Origin: Microbispora catharanthi | Lineage (GTDB): Bacteria > Actinomycetota > Actinomycetes > Streptosporangiales > Streptosporangiaceae | Assembly (NCBI RefSeq): GCF_006334915.2 | Contig: NZ_VDMA02000017.1 | Coordinates: 149,587-213,586, forward strand | Reading direction: 5' to 3' | Length of the DNA stretch: 64,000 nt | In this document: positions 34,029 to 42,285 of the stretch, in pieces | Position numbering within the stretch: position 1 is the first letter of the stretch | Layout: each line of letters opens with the position of its first letter | The notes under the pieces: model-generated | Told to the model about the DNA's origin: nothing | Database searches by the model: none | The model's input: only the letters and a program-made list of their open reading frames with translations | Position numbers and translations under genes: made by a program

Positions 34029-34610
34029 TCAGGCGGGCGGCTGCACGGAGGCCGCTCCGGCGCGCCACTCGCGAGCCAGCATCGCGAAGACCAGCTCGTC
34101 GCTCCACGCGCCGGCGAAGAACTCGTTCTCCACCAGGCGGGCCTCCAGGCGCATGCCGAGCCGCTCCATGAGGCGGGCGGAGGAGGTGTTGCGCGCGTCG
34201 CAGTTGCCGTGGATCCGGTGGAGCCCGAGACCCTCGAACCCGATGCGCAGGATCTCGCGGGCCGCCTCGGTGGCCAGGCCACGGCCCTGATAGGCCGGGT
34301 TGAAGACGAAGCCGATCTCGCCCTGGCGGTGCTCGCGGCTGCGCAGGAACAGCGTGAGGTCCCCGATCACGGGCCCACCGCCGGCCGGCGCGGCGGCCAC
34401 GCTGAGCACGTCGCCGTCCTCCTCGAGCGACGCGCAGGCGATCTTCCGGTCGAGCGCGGCCTTCGTCTCCTCCCGCGTACGGGCGTCCCAGTAGAGGTAT
34501 CTGGCGACCTCCGGCAGGGAGTGGAAGGCGTGCAGGTCGTCGAGGTCGGCCTCGGTGAAGGGGCGCAGGACCAGCCGGGGGGTTGCGATCGGGTACGGCG
34601 GGGTGAACAC
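34029..34610 (-). CDS. GNAT acetyltransferase, RimJ/RimL type
   Basis: 193 residues from GTG 34610. It begins MFTPPYPIATPRLVLRPFTEADLDDL, typical for RimJ/RimL relatives. The acetyl-CoA binding motif is GFVFNPAYQGRGLATEAAREIL, and HRIHGNCDARNTSSARLMERLGM completes the fold. It likely acetylates an N-terminal amino group or a small molecule. TACGCT seven bases before the GTG suggests a leaderless mRNA. Confidence 0.88.
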   Translation of the reverse strand: MFTPPYPIATPRLVLRPFTEADLDDLHAFHSLPEVARYLYWDARTREETKAALDRKIACASLEEDGDVLSVAAAPAGGGPVIGDLTLFLRSREHRQGEIGFVFNPAYQGRGLATEAAREILRIGFEGLGLHRIHGNCDARNTSSARLMERLGMRLEARLVENEFFAGAWSDELVFAMLAREWRAGAASVQPPA

Positions 34611-34932
34611 GTCGCCAAGCGTAAGGACAGGGACCGGGCGCGCGCCAAGGAGTTGTGCCTCCCCGCTCCGCCGGTGCGGGCGCGGTGACAGATCTTGAAC
34701 GCGACATGGACACGGTGCGACGGCCGTACCCTTGAAAGAAGACAAGAACAAGGGAGTGTCTCGCAGATCTTGCCGTGTGAGGGCGGTCCGGTGGGCGCGC
34801 CGCGAGGCCAGGGCCTCGCGGACGGCGGGCATCGGGGACGTTCTCGCACTCGGGGGCGACAGCACCGCGAGGCGCCGCCGGGGCGACCGCAGTGGGCAGA
34901 AGATCTGTAGGACACGACCGAGGAGCGACGAG
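34611..34932. other. Divergent intergenic region, 322 bp
   Basis: No convincing gene. It holds TACGCT (34623-34618, minus strand) as a -10 box for the acetyltransferase and three scattered AGATCT hexamers (near 34689, 34767 and 34900). An A-rich patch lies near 34733-34752. The promoter of the NYN gene is probably here but cannot be fixed. Confidence 0.5.
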
Positions 34933-36249
34933 ATGAGTTCAGCCGGAGAAGGCCTGTCTCGTCCGTTGCCCGAGCAGGTCCGTTTACACGTGGTGGAGGT
35001 CGCGGCGCAGGTGCTGGGCTCGATGCCCGCCGCGGCCGTGCCGCCGCCCTTGCGCAACATCGCCAGGTTCGACCCGCGCAAGCGCGCCCGCCTGGGCAGC
35101 GCGCCGATCGCGGCCCAGCTGGAGAACGACAAGGAGTTCCGCGAGCGGGTGGCCGAGACGGTGGAGACCGCCTGGCCCGAGCTGGTGGCGAGCCTGGCCG
35201 AGGGCACCGTGCCCCCCGCGGCCGAGCCGGTGCTGGTCGCGGCGGCGGCGTACCTGACCCGCCCGCCCGGCTGGCCGGACCTGGTCGAGCAGGCGCGGAC
35301 CGATCTGGAGCAGGCCGCCGCCGCGGGCACCCAGCGGGAACAGGCGGAGACGCGGCTGCGCGAGCAGCTCGCGGCGCAGCGTGCCTCCGCCAAGGAGGAG
35401 ATCGACCGGGTGCGCGAGCAGCTCAAGGCGGCCCGGGCGGAGAACTCCGACCTGCGGCGCAAGCTGCACGACGCCCGCGAGCGGGTCAGGGCCGCCGAGG
35501 CCAGGGCGGCCGAGCTGGAGGCGGAGACGGCCGAGGCGCGGGCCAGGGCCGCGAACGCCAACGGCGCGGCCGAGACCGAGCTGCGCCGGCTCAGGGAGCG
35601 CCTGGCGGACGCCGAGCGCCAGCTGGAGGCCAGCCGCAGGGCCGCCCGCGAGGGCCGCAGCATCGAGGACGCCCGGGTGCGGGTGCTGCTGGACGCGCTC
35701 CAGGACGCCGCCGCCGGGCTGCGCAAGGAGCTCGGCCTGCCCACGACGATCAGCAGGCCGGCCGACTACGTGAACGCGGTGCTGCCGGGCGAGCCGGGCG
35801 TGACGGCCGTGCCCGCGCGGGCGCTGGCCAACGACGACCCCCAGCTCCTCGACCAGCTCCTGGCCATCCCTCATCTGCATCTGATCGTCGACGGCTACAA
35901 CGTGACCAAGACCGGTTACCCGTCGCTGACCCTCGCCGACCAGCGGGCCCGGTTGCTGACCGGGCTCGGCGGGCTCGCCGTGCAGACGCGGGCGGAGGTG
36001 ACGTGCGTGTTCGACGGCGCCGAGCTGAACGGGCCCGTCCAGGTGTCCGCGCCGCGCGGGGTGCGGGTGATGTTCAGCGCGCCCGGGGAGATCGCCGACG
36101 ACCTCATCCGCACCCTGGTGCGGGCGGAGCCGCCGGGCCGGGCCATCGCCGTGGTCTCCTCCGACCGGGAGGTGGCCGAGTCGGTGCGCCGCATGGGTGC
36201 CCGGCCGGTGCCCTCGCTCCTGTTGCTGCGCCGTCTCGGCCGGAGCTGA
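34933..36249 (+). CDS. NYN-domain RNase-like protein with coiled coil
   Basis: 438 residues from ATG 34933, with AGGAG nine bases upstream. The N-terminus (1-115) is helical. Residues about 125-255 form a long Glu/Arg/Ala-rich coiled coil. The C-terminus (about 310-438) is an NYN (PIN-like) domain: HLIVDGYNVTKTGYPSL with the first catalytic Asp, TCVFDGAEL, DDLIRTLVRAEP and VVSSDREVAESVRRMGARPV. NYN proteins such as YacP/Rae1 cleave ribosome-bound RNA. The coiled coil suggests oligomerisation. Conserved in actinomycetes. Confidence 0.88.
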   Translation: MSSAGEGLSRPLPEQVRLHVVEVAAQVLGSMPAAAVPPPLRNIARFDPRKRARLGSAPIAAQLENDKEFRERVAETVETAWPELVASLAEGTVPPAAEPVLVAAAAYLTRPPGWPDLVEQARTDLEQAAAAGTQREQAETRLREQLAAQRASAKEEIDRVREQLKAARAENSDLRRKLHDARERVRAAEARAAELEAETAEARARAANANGAAETELRRLRERLADAERQLEASRRAAREGRSIEDARVRVLLDALQDAAAGLRKELGLPTTISRPADYVNAVLPGEPGVTAVPARALANDDPQLLDQLLAIPHLHLIVDGYNVTKTGYPSLTLADQRARLLTGLGGLAVQTRAEVTCVFDGAELNGPVQVSAPRGVRVMFSAPGEIADDLIRTLVRAEPPGRAIAVVSSDREVAESVRRMGARPVPSLLLLRRLGRS

Positions 36250-36398
36250 AGCGCCGTACGCGCGCTCCGGACCGGCGTCGTCACGGTGAGTGATGACTGC
36301 CGCGAATACCTGCGAATAGGTTGAAGCCTCAAGATCGCCTAGATAGAGTCGCGCCGCAGGTTTCGTTGATCTAAGAGGTTGATCCTCAAGGGGGCTCA

Positions 36399-37361
36399 GT
36401 GCGAGGGCGTGTGCCGGTGGCCGCCGGTCTGGCCGCCGTGGTCCTGCTGACGCCGATGGCGGGCGCGCAGGCGGATCCGAAGCCCACAGTCGCGCAGGCC
36501 AAGGCGAAGCTGAGCAAGCTCAACGAGCAGGCCGACAAGCTCGTGGACCGCTACAACGCGGCCAACGAGAAGTGGAAGAAGGCGAGGGAGAAGTACCTCG
36601 CGATCAACGGCGACTACAAGAAGCAGAACGTCCGGGTCGAGGCGCTGCGCTCCGGGCTGGTCTCGATGGCCGTCAGCAGCTACCAGGTCGGCGAGATGGG
36701 GTCGTGGGGCGGCGTCTTCTACAGCTCCAACCCCGATGCCATGCTCAGCGGCCTCGCCACGCTCAACCACATGTCGGCCGAGCGGGCCGGGCGGCTCAGG
36801 GAGTACGAGGGCGCCATCAAGGACCTCAAGGACCGCCGTGACCAGAGCAAGGTGGTGTACAAGGAGGCCACCGACGTCCGGGGCGAGCTCGCCGACGAGA
36901 AGGACAAGGTCGACAAGCTCGTCCGCGAGCAGATGAAGCTGCTGCGCTCGCTCGGGACGTACAACCCCGGCAACCCCAACAGCGCAGGCGTCGTCTACGC
37001 CGGGCCGGCGTCCGGCAACGCGCTGTCGGCCCTCCAGTTCGCCTACAAGCAGGTCGGCAAGCCCTACCGTTACGGGGGCACAGGACCGGACTCCTGGGAC
37101 TGCTCGGGGCTCGTGCAGGCCGCGTGGGCGGCGGCGGGCGTGACGCTGCCCCGGACCAGCTACGAACAGTGGGCCTGGGGCGCGAGCCGCAGGGTCTCGC
37201 TGGACGAGCTCCAGCCGGGCGACCTGCTCTGGCACGCCGGGTACGGACACGTCGGCATCTACGCCGGCGACGGGAAGGTCGTCCATGCCCCCCAGACCGG
37301 CGATGTTGTGAAGATTGTCACACTCGCCGAGTATCACGCGATCGGAGCTGTGCGCCCCTGA
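36399..37361 (+). CDS. NlpC/P60 peptidoglycan endopeptidase with coiled coil (RipA-like)
   Basis: 320 residues from GTG 36399, with AAGGGGG upstream. A signal peptide (AAGLAAVVLLTPMAGAQA) is followed by a long coiled coil (about 30-185), then the NlpC/P60 domain: KPYRYGGTGPDSWDCSGLVQAAW with the catalytic Cys, PGDLLWHAGYGHVGIYAG with the His, and VVHAPQTGD. It cuts stem-peptide bonds in peptidoglycan. It matches the RipA/Rv2190c-type organisation. A CRP-like box lies inside its last codons. A second NlpC/P60 gene follows. Confidence 0.94.
   Translation: MRGRVPVAAGLAAVVLLTPMAGAQADPKPTVAQAKAKLSKLNEQADKLVDRYNAANEKWKKAREKYLAINGDYKKQNVRVEALRSGLVSMAVSSYQVGEMGSWGGVFYSSNPDAMLSGLATLNHMSAERAGRLREYEGAIKDLKDRRDQSKVVYKEATDVRGELADEKDKVDKLVREQMKLLRSLGTYNPGNPNSAGVVYAGPASGNALSALQFAYKQVGKPYRYGGTGPDSWDCSGLVQAAWAAAGVTLPRTSYEQWAWGASRRVSLDELQPGDLLWHAGYGHVGIYAGDGKVVHAPQTGDVVKIVTLAEYHAIGAVRP
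37307..37322. promoter_or_regulatory. CRP/GlxR-like box 1 (within the end of the first NlpC/P60 gene)
   Basis: TGTGA-AGATTG-TCACA, a perfect match to the TGTGA-N6-TCACA consensus of CRP-family regulators. It sits in the last 55 bases of coding sequence, 128 bp upstream of box 2. Confidence 0.5.
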
Positions 37362-37675
37362 GGGCCCGGCCAAGTTTGTGATCTCTGTGCCTTTTGTGGC
37401 TTCTGTGACCCGATTTAGCCGTTGTTGCCGAGATTGTGAGCAGAGTCACATTTAGCCGTTTGCGGTGCGGGTAAGCTGCGCTTTCTTCTCGGCGGCCTTC
37501 GTTATCCGATCTTTATCCGGTGGTGGGGCTTTGCCGAACGCGGCGGGACCTCGGTAGCTTCTGGGCCGCGGCGAGCACACCTCGCCGCGGCGCACCCGGT
37601 CGGCCGGCCGGGGCGCGCAGTCATCCACCGTCATCGGCGTCCTCCATCACCCTCCCCTTCGCGGGATCCCCCGGC
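37362..37675. other. Intergenic region ahead of the riboswitch
   Basis: Between the first NlpC/P60 stop and the riboswitch; about 314 bp with no gene. It holds CRP-like box 2, two copies of ATTTAGCCGTT (near 37413 and 37450), a TAAGCT -10 candidate near 37471 and an AT-rich patch unusual for this GC level. The promoter of the riboswitch transcript is probably here. Confidence 0.6.
37435..37450. promoter_or_regulatory. CRP/GlxR-like box 2
   Basis: TGTGA-GCAGAG-TCACA, a perfect TGTGA-N6-TCACA palindrome just upstream of a possible -10 (TAAGCT near 37471). Second such site in 144 bp. Confidence 0.6.
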
Positions 37676-37826
37676 GCCGGTGGCCTGCCGAGTCCGTGCA
37701 GTCAGGAGGCACGGAGCCGGGGAACCATCGACCTTCACGCGAAGGTCCGGGGTGAATCGGCGCATCGCGCGCCGTAGGGCGACTTCCCCGCCCGAACCCG
37801 TCAGCTAACCCGGTAGGCGTGAGCGG
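37676..37826 (+). promoter_or_regulatory. Cyclic-di-AMP riboswitch (ydaO/yuaA type)
   Basis: The conserved ydaO blocks appear in order: hairpin TCCGTG...CACGGA (near 37693-37715), GAGCCGGGGAACCA, hairpin GACCTTC/GAAGGTC, CGGGGTGAATC, TAGGGCGACTTCCCCGCCC, then GAACCCGTCAGCTAACC and CGGTAGGCG. This class binds c-di-AMP and is known ahead of actinobacterial cell-wall hydrolase genes such as rpfA, where ligand usually lowers expression. The downstream SD sequence is about 8 bases beyond, so control of the NlpC/P60 gene at 37845 is expected. Exact edges are approximate. Confidence 0.9.
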
Positions 37827-37844
37827 AAGACCCGAGGAGAGATC

Positions 37845-38474
37845 CTGTCTACCACCCCCGCTAGCCTGTCCCGTCTTGCCCGAATTGCCCTTGGTGGTGC
37901 CGCTTTGACGGCATCCGTAGGGGTCGCCGGAGCACATCCGGCGGCGGCCGACACGGTGACGGTCACGGTCGTCAAGACGGCCACAGCGACGAAGACGGCC
38001 ACGAAGACGGGCACCGCGACGAGCGCGAAAACCGCCGCCCGCAAGGCCGCCGCGAAGAAGCAGACCAAGAAGCACGCCGCCAAGCGGAAGATCAGCAGGG
38101 CCTCGCTCCAGCGGGTCAAGGCCCAGCGCGCGGTGAAGGCCGCGGAGAGGCAGATCGGCGACCCCTACCGCTACGGAGCAACGGGACCGGGCGCGTTCGA
38201 CTGCTCTGGCCTGGTCCAGTACGCCTGGCGCAAGGCGGGCGTACGGCTGCCGCGCACGACGTGGTCCATCCGCGGCGCGGTCAGGAAGAAGGTGTCCTGG
38301 GGTCACTTCGAGCCCGGTGACCTGATCTTCACCAGCGGCGGTGGCCACGTCGGCATGTACGTCGGGCACGGCAAGATGGTCCACGCTCCGCACACCGGCA
38401 CGCGGGTCCGGATCGACAAGCTGGACGCCTACCGGAGGAGCACCTTCGTGGGTGCCGTCCGTCCCGGCGTCTGA
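37845..38474 (+). CDS. Secreted NlpC/P60 endopeptidase under riboswitch control, apparent CTG start
   Basis: 209 residues if it begins at CTG 37845. No ATG, GTG or TTG occurs in frame between the stop at 37806 and that codon. GAGGAGA lies 4-5 bases upstream. The resulting start LSTTPASLSRLARIALGGAA then LTASVGVAGAHPAAAD is a good signal peptide. The next candidate, TTG 37905, would cut off its basic part and has no SD. A Thr/Ala/Lys-rich linker (about 35-90) precedes the hydrolase domain: DPYRYGATGPGAFDCSGLVQYAW (Cys), GGGHVGMYVGHGKMVHAP (His). It cuts peptidoglycan peptides outside the cell. Confidence 0.88.
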   Translation: MSTTPASLSRLARIALGGAALTASVGVAGAHPAAADTVTVTVVKTATATKTATKTGTATSAKTAARKAAAKKQTKKHAAKRKISRASLQRVKAQRAVKAAERQIGDPYRYGATGPGAFDCSGLVQYAWRKAGVRLPRTTWSIRGAVRKKVSWGHFEPGDLIFTSGGGHVGMYVGHGKMVHAPHTGTRVRIDKLDAYRRSTFVGAVRPGV

Positions 38475-38513
38475 CGGGTACCGGTCACCAGCCCCCTCGA
38501 CCGGCGCCGTCCT

Positions 38514-38551
38514 CACGGCCCCGTCCACCTCGCGAGGTGGACGGGGCCGTG
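38514..38551. terminator. Perfect 38-bp palindrome, terminator-like
   Basis: Left arm CACGGCCCCGTCCACCTCG (38514-38532) and its exact complement at 38533-38551. It follows the riboswitch-controlled hydrolase by 40 bases and ends 12 bases before the -10 box of the next gene. No U-tract. Confidence 0.7.
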
Positions 38552-38563
38552 GCACGTGCTGGT

Positions 38564-38569
38564 TAGCAT
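38564..38569 (+). promoter_or_regulatory. Putative -10 box of a leaderless promoter
   Basis: TAGCAT, seven bases before GTG 38577. This is why 38577 rather than ATG 38568 was taken as the start. Confidence 0.45.
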
Positions 38570-38576
38570 GCACGGC

Positions 38577-39518
38577 GTGACTGTCACGAGCGCCGTGCCC
38601 GGGGGCGTGCCGGGCGCGCCCGCCGAGGCCGATCGGCGCCGGCCTGAGGTTCCGCCCCACGGGGTCCGTTCCCGCCGGATCGCGGCCGTGGCCGCCGCGC
38701 TGGCCGCGCTGCTCGCCGGGCCCGCCGCCGCGGCCCCGCCCGACCCGCTGCTTCCCCTGCGACTGGACGCCCGGGCCGCCGTGCGGGAGCACCCGGGCAT
38801 GTGGACCGGTGCCTCCGTCGCCCGCGGCGAGCGCGCCGTCGTCGTCGGGTCGCCCCGGCCGCTGGTCGCCGAGATCGCCGTGCTGGCCGATCGCGCGGGC
38901 CGCACGGTCACGAGGATCTGGGGCGGGTACGGCGGCGCCGTGGTGCTCGTGCCGCGCGCCGAGGAGCAGGCCGCCGTGCTGGCCGCGCCGGCGAAGGTGG
39001 ACGGCCTGGCGGCCGTCGCCATCGGCGGCCGCGTGATCGTGCAGCCGGCGGCGTTCGCCCGCCTGTCCGCGACCGGCCGCCTGGTCGTCGTGACCCATGA
39101 GCTGACGCACGTCGCGACCGCCGGTCCCCACGCGGTGCCGATGTGGCTCATGGAAGGCTTCGCCGACTATGTGGGCTACCTGGACAGTGGACTGCCGGTC
39201 CGTACGGTCGCCGCCGAACTGGCTGCCGACGTGGCCGCGGGGAGGCCGGCGCTGACCGGCCTGCCCGGTCCCGCCGACTTCGCCGCCAGGCCCGCGCAGG
39301 CGTACGAGGAGGCGTGGCTCGCCTGCCGCTACGTCGCGGCCCGGTTCGGCGAGCGGAGGCTGGTCGCCCTCTACCGCGCCGCGCTGCGCGAGGGGATCGG
39401 CGCCGCGCTGCGGGAGGTTCTCGGGCTGTCCGCCGACGGCCTGACCCGCGAATGGCGGTCGTACGCGCGCGAGCAGCTCGCCCGGTCCCGATCTCCACAG
39501 GGCGCCCGATCTCCATGA
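38577..39518 (+). CDS. Secreted HExxH gluzincin-like protein
   Basis: 313 residues from GTG 38577. A long n-region (1-32) with RSRR precedes the hydrophobic IAAVAAALAALLAGPAAAAP signal. The zinc site is RLVVVTHELTHVATAG (HExxH) followed 20 residues later by PMWLMEGFADYVGYL, whose Glu is the third ligand. This is the MA-like peptidase pattern. The middle (about 85-180) is an NTF2-like beta-rich region. It is probably an extracytoplasmic protease; the substrate is unknown. It lies between cell-wall hydrolase and pimB genes. Confidence 0.78.
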   Translation: MTVTSAVPGGVPGAPAEADRRRPEVPPHGVRSRRIAAVAAALAALLAGPAAAAPPDPLLPLRLDARAAVREHPGMWTGASVARGERAVVVGSPRPLVAEIAVLADRAGRTVTRIWGGYGGAVVLVPRAEEQAAVLAAPAKVDGLAAVAIGGRVIVQPAAFARLSATGRLVVVTHELTHVATAGPHAVPMWLMEGFADYVGYLDSGLPVRTVAAELAADVAAGRPALTGLPGPADFAARPAQAYEEAWLACRYVAARFGERRLVALYRAALREGIGAALREVLGLSADGLTREWRSYAREQLARSRSPQGARSP

Positions 39519-39602
39519 GGTGCGGGTGCGACCGCGGCTGCGACAATGCGTTCTCGGGCGGCGCGGGCGGACCGCGCGACCACGCCGGCAGCGGGGGTGA
39601 GG

Positions 39603-40712
39603 ATGACGAAGCGGACGCTGATCGTCACGAACGACTTCCCGCCCAGACCGGGCGGCATCCAGGCGTTCGTGCACGGCCTCGCCTCGCGCAGGCCGCCCGG
39701 CTCCGTGGTCGTGTACGCCCCGCGCTGGAAGGGGTGTGAGGAGTTCGACGCCCGCCAGCCGTACGAGGTGGTCCGTCATCCCTCCTCGCTGATGCTGCCG
39801 ACGCGCTCGGTGGCGAGGAGGGCGGCGGCGCTGGTCGAGGACGGCGCCACCGTCGTCTTCGGGGCGGCGGCGCCGCTGGGGCTGCTCGCTCCCGTCCTGC
39901 GCGCCGCGGGCGCGGGCCGGATCGTCATGCTCACCCACGGGCACGAGGCGTCGTGGGCCCGCCTGCCGGGCGCGCGCGCCCTGCTGCGCCGCATCGGCGC
40001 GGGGGCCGACGTCGTGACCTACCTCGGCGAGTACACCCGCCGCCGGATCGCCCGGGTCGTCCCCGCCTCCAGGCTCGTACGGCTCGCGCCCGGCGTGGAC
40101 ACCGCCGCCTTCCACCCGGGGGCAGGCGGCGACCGGGTCCGCGCGTCCCTCGGCCTGGGCGACCGGCCGGTGGTCGTGTGCGTCTCCCGGCTGGTGCCGC
40201 GCAAGGGCCAGGACGTGCTGCTGCGGGCCTGGCCGCTCGTCCTGCGGCGGATTCCCGGCGCGGTCCTGCTCCTGGTCGGCGGTGGCCCCTTACGGCGGTC
40301 GCTGGAGCGGACGGCCGCCCGAGCCGGCCTGCGCGGCTCGGTGGTCGTCACCGGGTCCGTCCCCTGGGCGTCCCTCCCGGCCTACTTCGACGCGGGCGAC
40401 GTGTTCGCCATGCCGTGCCGCAGCAGGTTCGGGGGGCTCGACGTCGAGGGCCTCGGCATCGTCTACCTGGAGGCGTCGGCCACCGGGCTGCCGGTGGTCG
40501 CGGGCTCCTCCGGAGGCGCCCCCGACGCCGTACGGCACGGCGAGACGGGCCTGGTGGTCGACGGCACGTCGCACACGGCGGTGGCCGGCGCGCTGTGCGC
40601 CCTGCTGGGCGACCCGGCCCGCGCCCGTGAGATGGGCGAGCGGGGCCGGGCCTGGATCGAGGAGGAGTGGCGCTGGGACCTCGTCGCGGCCCGGTTCGCC
40701 GCACTGCTGTGA
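39603..40712 (+). CDS. pimB: GT4 mannosyltransferase, PimB-like
   Basis: 369 residues from ATG 39603. It begins MTKRTLIVTNDFPPRPGGIQAF, the GT-B acceptor-site motif of PimB'. The donor site shows VVCVSRLVPRKGQDVLLRAWP, FAMPCRSRFGGLDVEGLGIVYLEASATGLPVVAG (the E-x7-E motif), and GGAPDAVRHGETGLVV. The enzyme adds the second mannose to phosphatidylinositol mannoside from GDP-mannose at the inner membrane face. Genomic position beside NlpC/P60 and FadD genes matches M. tuberculosis Rv2188c. The assignment from synteny plus motif is good; donor specificity is inferred. Confidence 0.88.
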   Translation: MTKRTLIVTNDFPPRPGGIQAFVHGLASRRPPGSVVVYAPRWKGCEEFDARQPYEVVRHPSSLMLPTRSVARRAAALVEDGATVVFGAAAPLGLLAPVLRAAGAGRIVMLTHGHEASWARLPGARALLRRIGAGADVVTYLGEYTRRRIARVVPASRLVRLAPGVDTAAFHPGAGGDRVRASLGLGDRPVVVCVSRLVPRKGQDVLLRAWPLVLRRIPGAVLLLVGGGPLRRSLERTAARAGLRGSVVVTGSVPWASLPAYFDAGDVFAMPCRSRFGGLDVEGLGIVYLEASATGLPVVAGSSGGAPDAVRHGETGLVVDGTSHTAVAGALCALLGDPARAREMGERGRAWIEEEWRWDLVAARFAALL

Positions 40713-40724
40713 CGGAAGGCCGCC

Positions 40725-41981
40725 TCAGCCGGTGAACACCTCCACGAGGAGGAAACCGTTCACCGCGCAGATCACACCGGCGACGACGACGCCGGCGACG
40801 GTGGTGAGGCGGCGGTTGACGAGATCGCCCATCAGCTTCCTGCTGCCGGTGAACGCCACGAGCGGGACCAGGGCGAACGGGATGCCGAAGGACAGCGCGA
40901 CCTGGCTCAGCACGAGCGCCCGCGTCGGATCCACCCCGGCGGCCAGGACCGCCATGGCCGGGATGATCGTGACCAGCCGCCGCGCCAGGAGCGGCACGCG
41001 GCGGCGCAGGAACCCCGCCGTGATCACCTGCCCGGCGTAGGTCCCCACGCTGGAGGAGGCCAGGCCTGAGGCGAGCAGGGCGAGCGCGAACGCGACGGCC
41101 GCCCCGGGACCGAGGACCTGCCCGAGACCGGCGTGGACGGCCTGCAGGCCGCCGGGATCGCCGCCGCCGAACGTGGCGGCGGCCACGGTCAGCATCGCCA
41201 TGTTCACCAGCCCGGCGGTGCCGAGGGCGACGGCGATGTCCATCCTGCTGGCGCGCACGGCCTCCCGGCGATCGCCGTCCGCGCCCTGGTGCTGGGTGAG
41301 GGCCGAGTGCAGGTAGACGACGTGGGGCATGACGGCCGCCCCGATGATCCCGGCGGCCGGCAGCAGGCTGTCGGTCCCGGCCAGGCGGGGCACGAAGCCG
41401 CCCGCCACACCCGCGAGGGACCCCGACGGCAGCACCTGGTAGGCGAAGCCGGCCAGGACCACACCGAGCATCGCGGCGACGGTCGCCTCGAACCGGCGGC
41501 GTCCGCGCGGCGCGAGCATGAGCAGCAGCGAGGAGACGACGGCCGTGACGGCGGCGGCCGGCAGCAGCGGCACGCCGAACAGCAGGTTCAGGGCGATCGC
41601 CCCGCCGATGAACTCGGCCAGGTCGGTGGCGGCGGCGACCAGCTCGGCCTGCACCCACAGCGGCAGGCTCACCCGGCGCGGCAGGTGGTCGCGGCACAGC
41701 TCGGGCAGGTTGCGGCCGGTGGCGATGCCGAGCTTGGCGGAAAGCGCCTGCACGAACATGGCCGGCACGTTCGCGAGGGCCATCACCCACAGCAGCATCG
41801 TCCCGTACTGGGCGCCGCCCGCCATGTCGGTCGCGAAGGCGCCCGGATCGATGTACGCCACGGAGACGACGAAGGCGGGACCGCACAGGCCGGCCAGCCG
41901 CGCCAGGCGGCCCGGCGCCGCCCGCCCCTCGGCGGGTACGGCGGGCGCGGGCCCGTTCAGGGGGCGGCGGGAGTCGAGCAC
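40725..41981 (-). CDS. Nramp-family divalent metal transporter with altered DPGN motif
   Basis: 418 residues from GTG 41981, with GTGAGG upstream. Eleven or twelve helices. TM1 reads VAYIDPGAFATDMAGG: the canonical DPGN has Ala in place of the metal-binding Asn (codon GCC). TM6 keeps AAVMPHVVYLHSALTQHQ, including the metal-binding Met and His. Nramp/MntH proteins import Mn, Fe or related ions with protons. The Asn loss may change selectivity or rate. A small gene 7 bases upstream is probably co-transcribed. Confidence 0.9.
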   Translation of the reverse strand: MLDSRRPLNGPAPAVPAEGRAAPGRLARLAGLCGPAFVVSVAYIDPGAFATDMAGGAQYGTMLLWVMALANVPAMFVQALSAKLGIATGRNLPELCRDHLPRRVSLPLWVQAELVAAATDLAEFIGGAIALNLLFGVPLLPAAAVTAVVSSLLLMLAPRGRRRFEATVAAMLGVVLAGFAYQVLPSGSLAGVAGGFVPRLAGTDSLLPAAGIIGAAVMPHVVYLHSALTQHQGADGDRREAVRASRMDIAVALGTAGLVNMAMLTVAAATFGGGDPGGLQAVHAGLGQVLGPGAAVAFALALLASGLASSSVGTYAGQVITAGFLRRRVPLLARRLVTIIPAMAVLAAGVDPTRALVLSQVALSFGIPFALVPLVAFTGSRKLMGDLVNRRLTTVAGVVVAGVICAVNGFLLVEVFTG

Positions 41982-41988
41982 GAAAGCC

Positions 41989-42285
41989 TCACAGGCGGGA
42001 GATCTGGCGTGCGGCACGGCGGGTGCCCCACCACGCCGGCCTGGGCGCGGCGAACCGGTGGCGGCCGTCGGGCTGCGGCCCGCTCGCCCAGCCGCCCGAC
42101 TGGGCCTCGGCGCCGTCGGACAGGTCCCAGATCGTCTCGGCGTGCTCCTCGTCGAACAGCGCGTCGGGCACGACGACGATCTCGCCGAAGGCACCGCCGA
42201 TGAGCTCCTGGAGTTCGCGCGCGTACACCGGGCCGGGCTTTTCTGGCTTGGCCTCGAACTGCGATCGGCGGTTGTGCCGGAACAT
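41989..42285 (-). CDS. Small hypothetical protein upstream of the Nramp gene
   Basis: 98 residues from ATG 42285, with AGGAG six bases upstream. It begins MFRHNRRSQFEAKPEKPGPVY, then ARELQELIGGAFGEIVVVPD and ALFDEEHAETIWDLSDGAEA. The tail is rich in Trp, Arg and Gly. I recognise no domain. It ends 7 bases before the transporter start, so it is in the same transcript and could be a partner or regulator. Confidence 0.65.
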   Translation of the reverse strand: MFRHNRRSQFEAKPEKPGPVYARELQELIGGAFGEIVVVPDALFDEEHAETIWDLSDGAEAQSGGWASGPQPDGRHRFAAPRPAWWGTRRAARQISRL

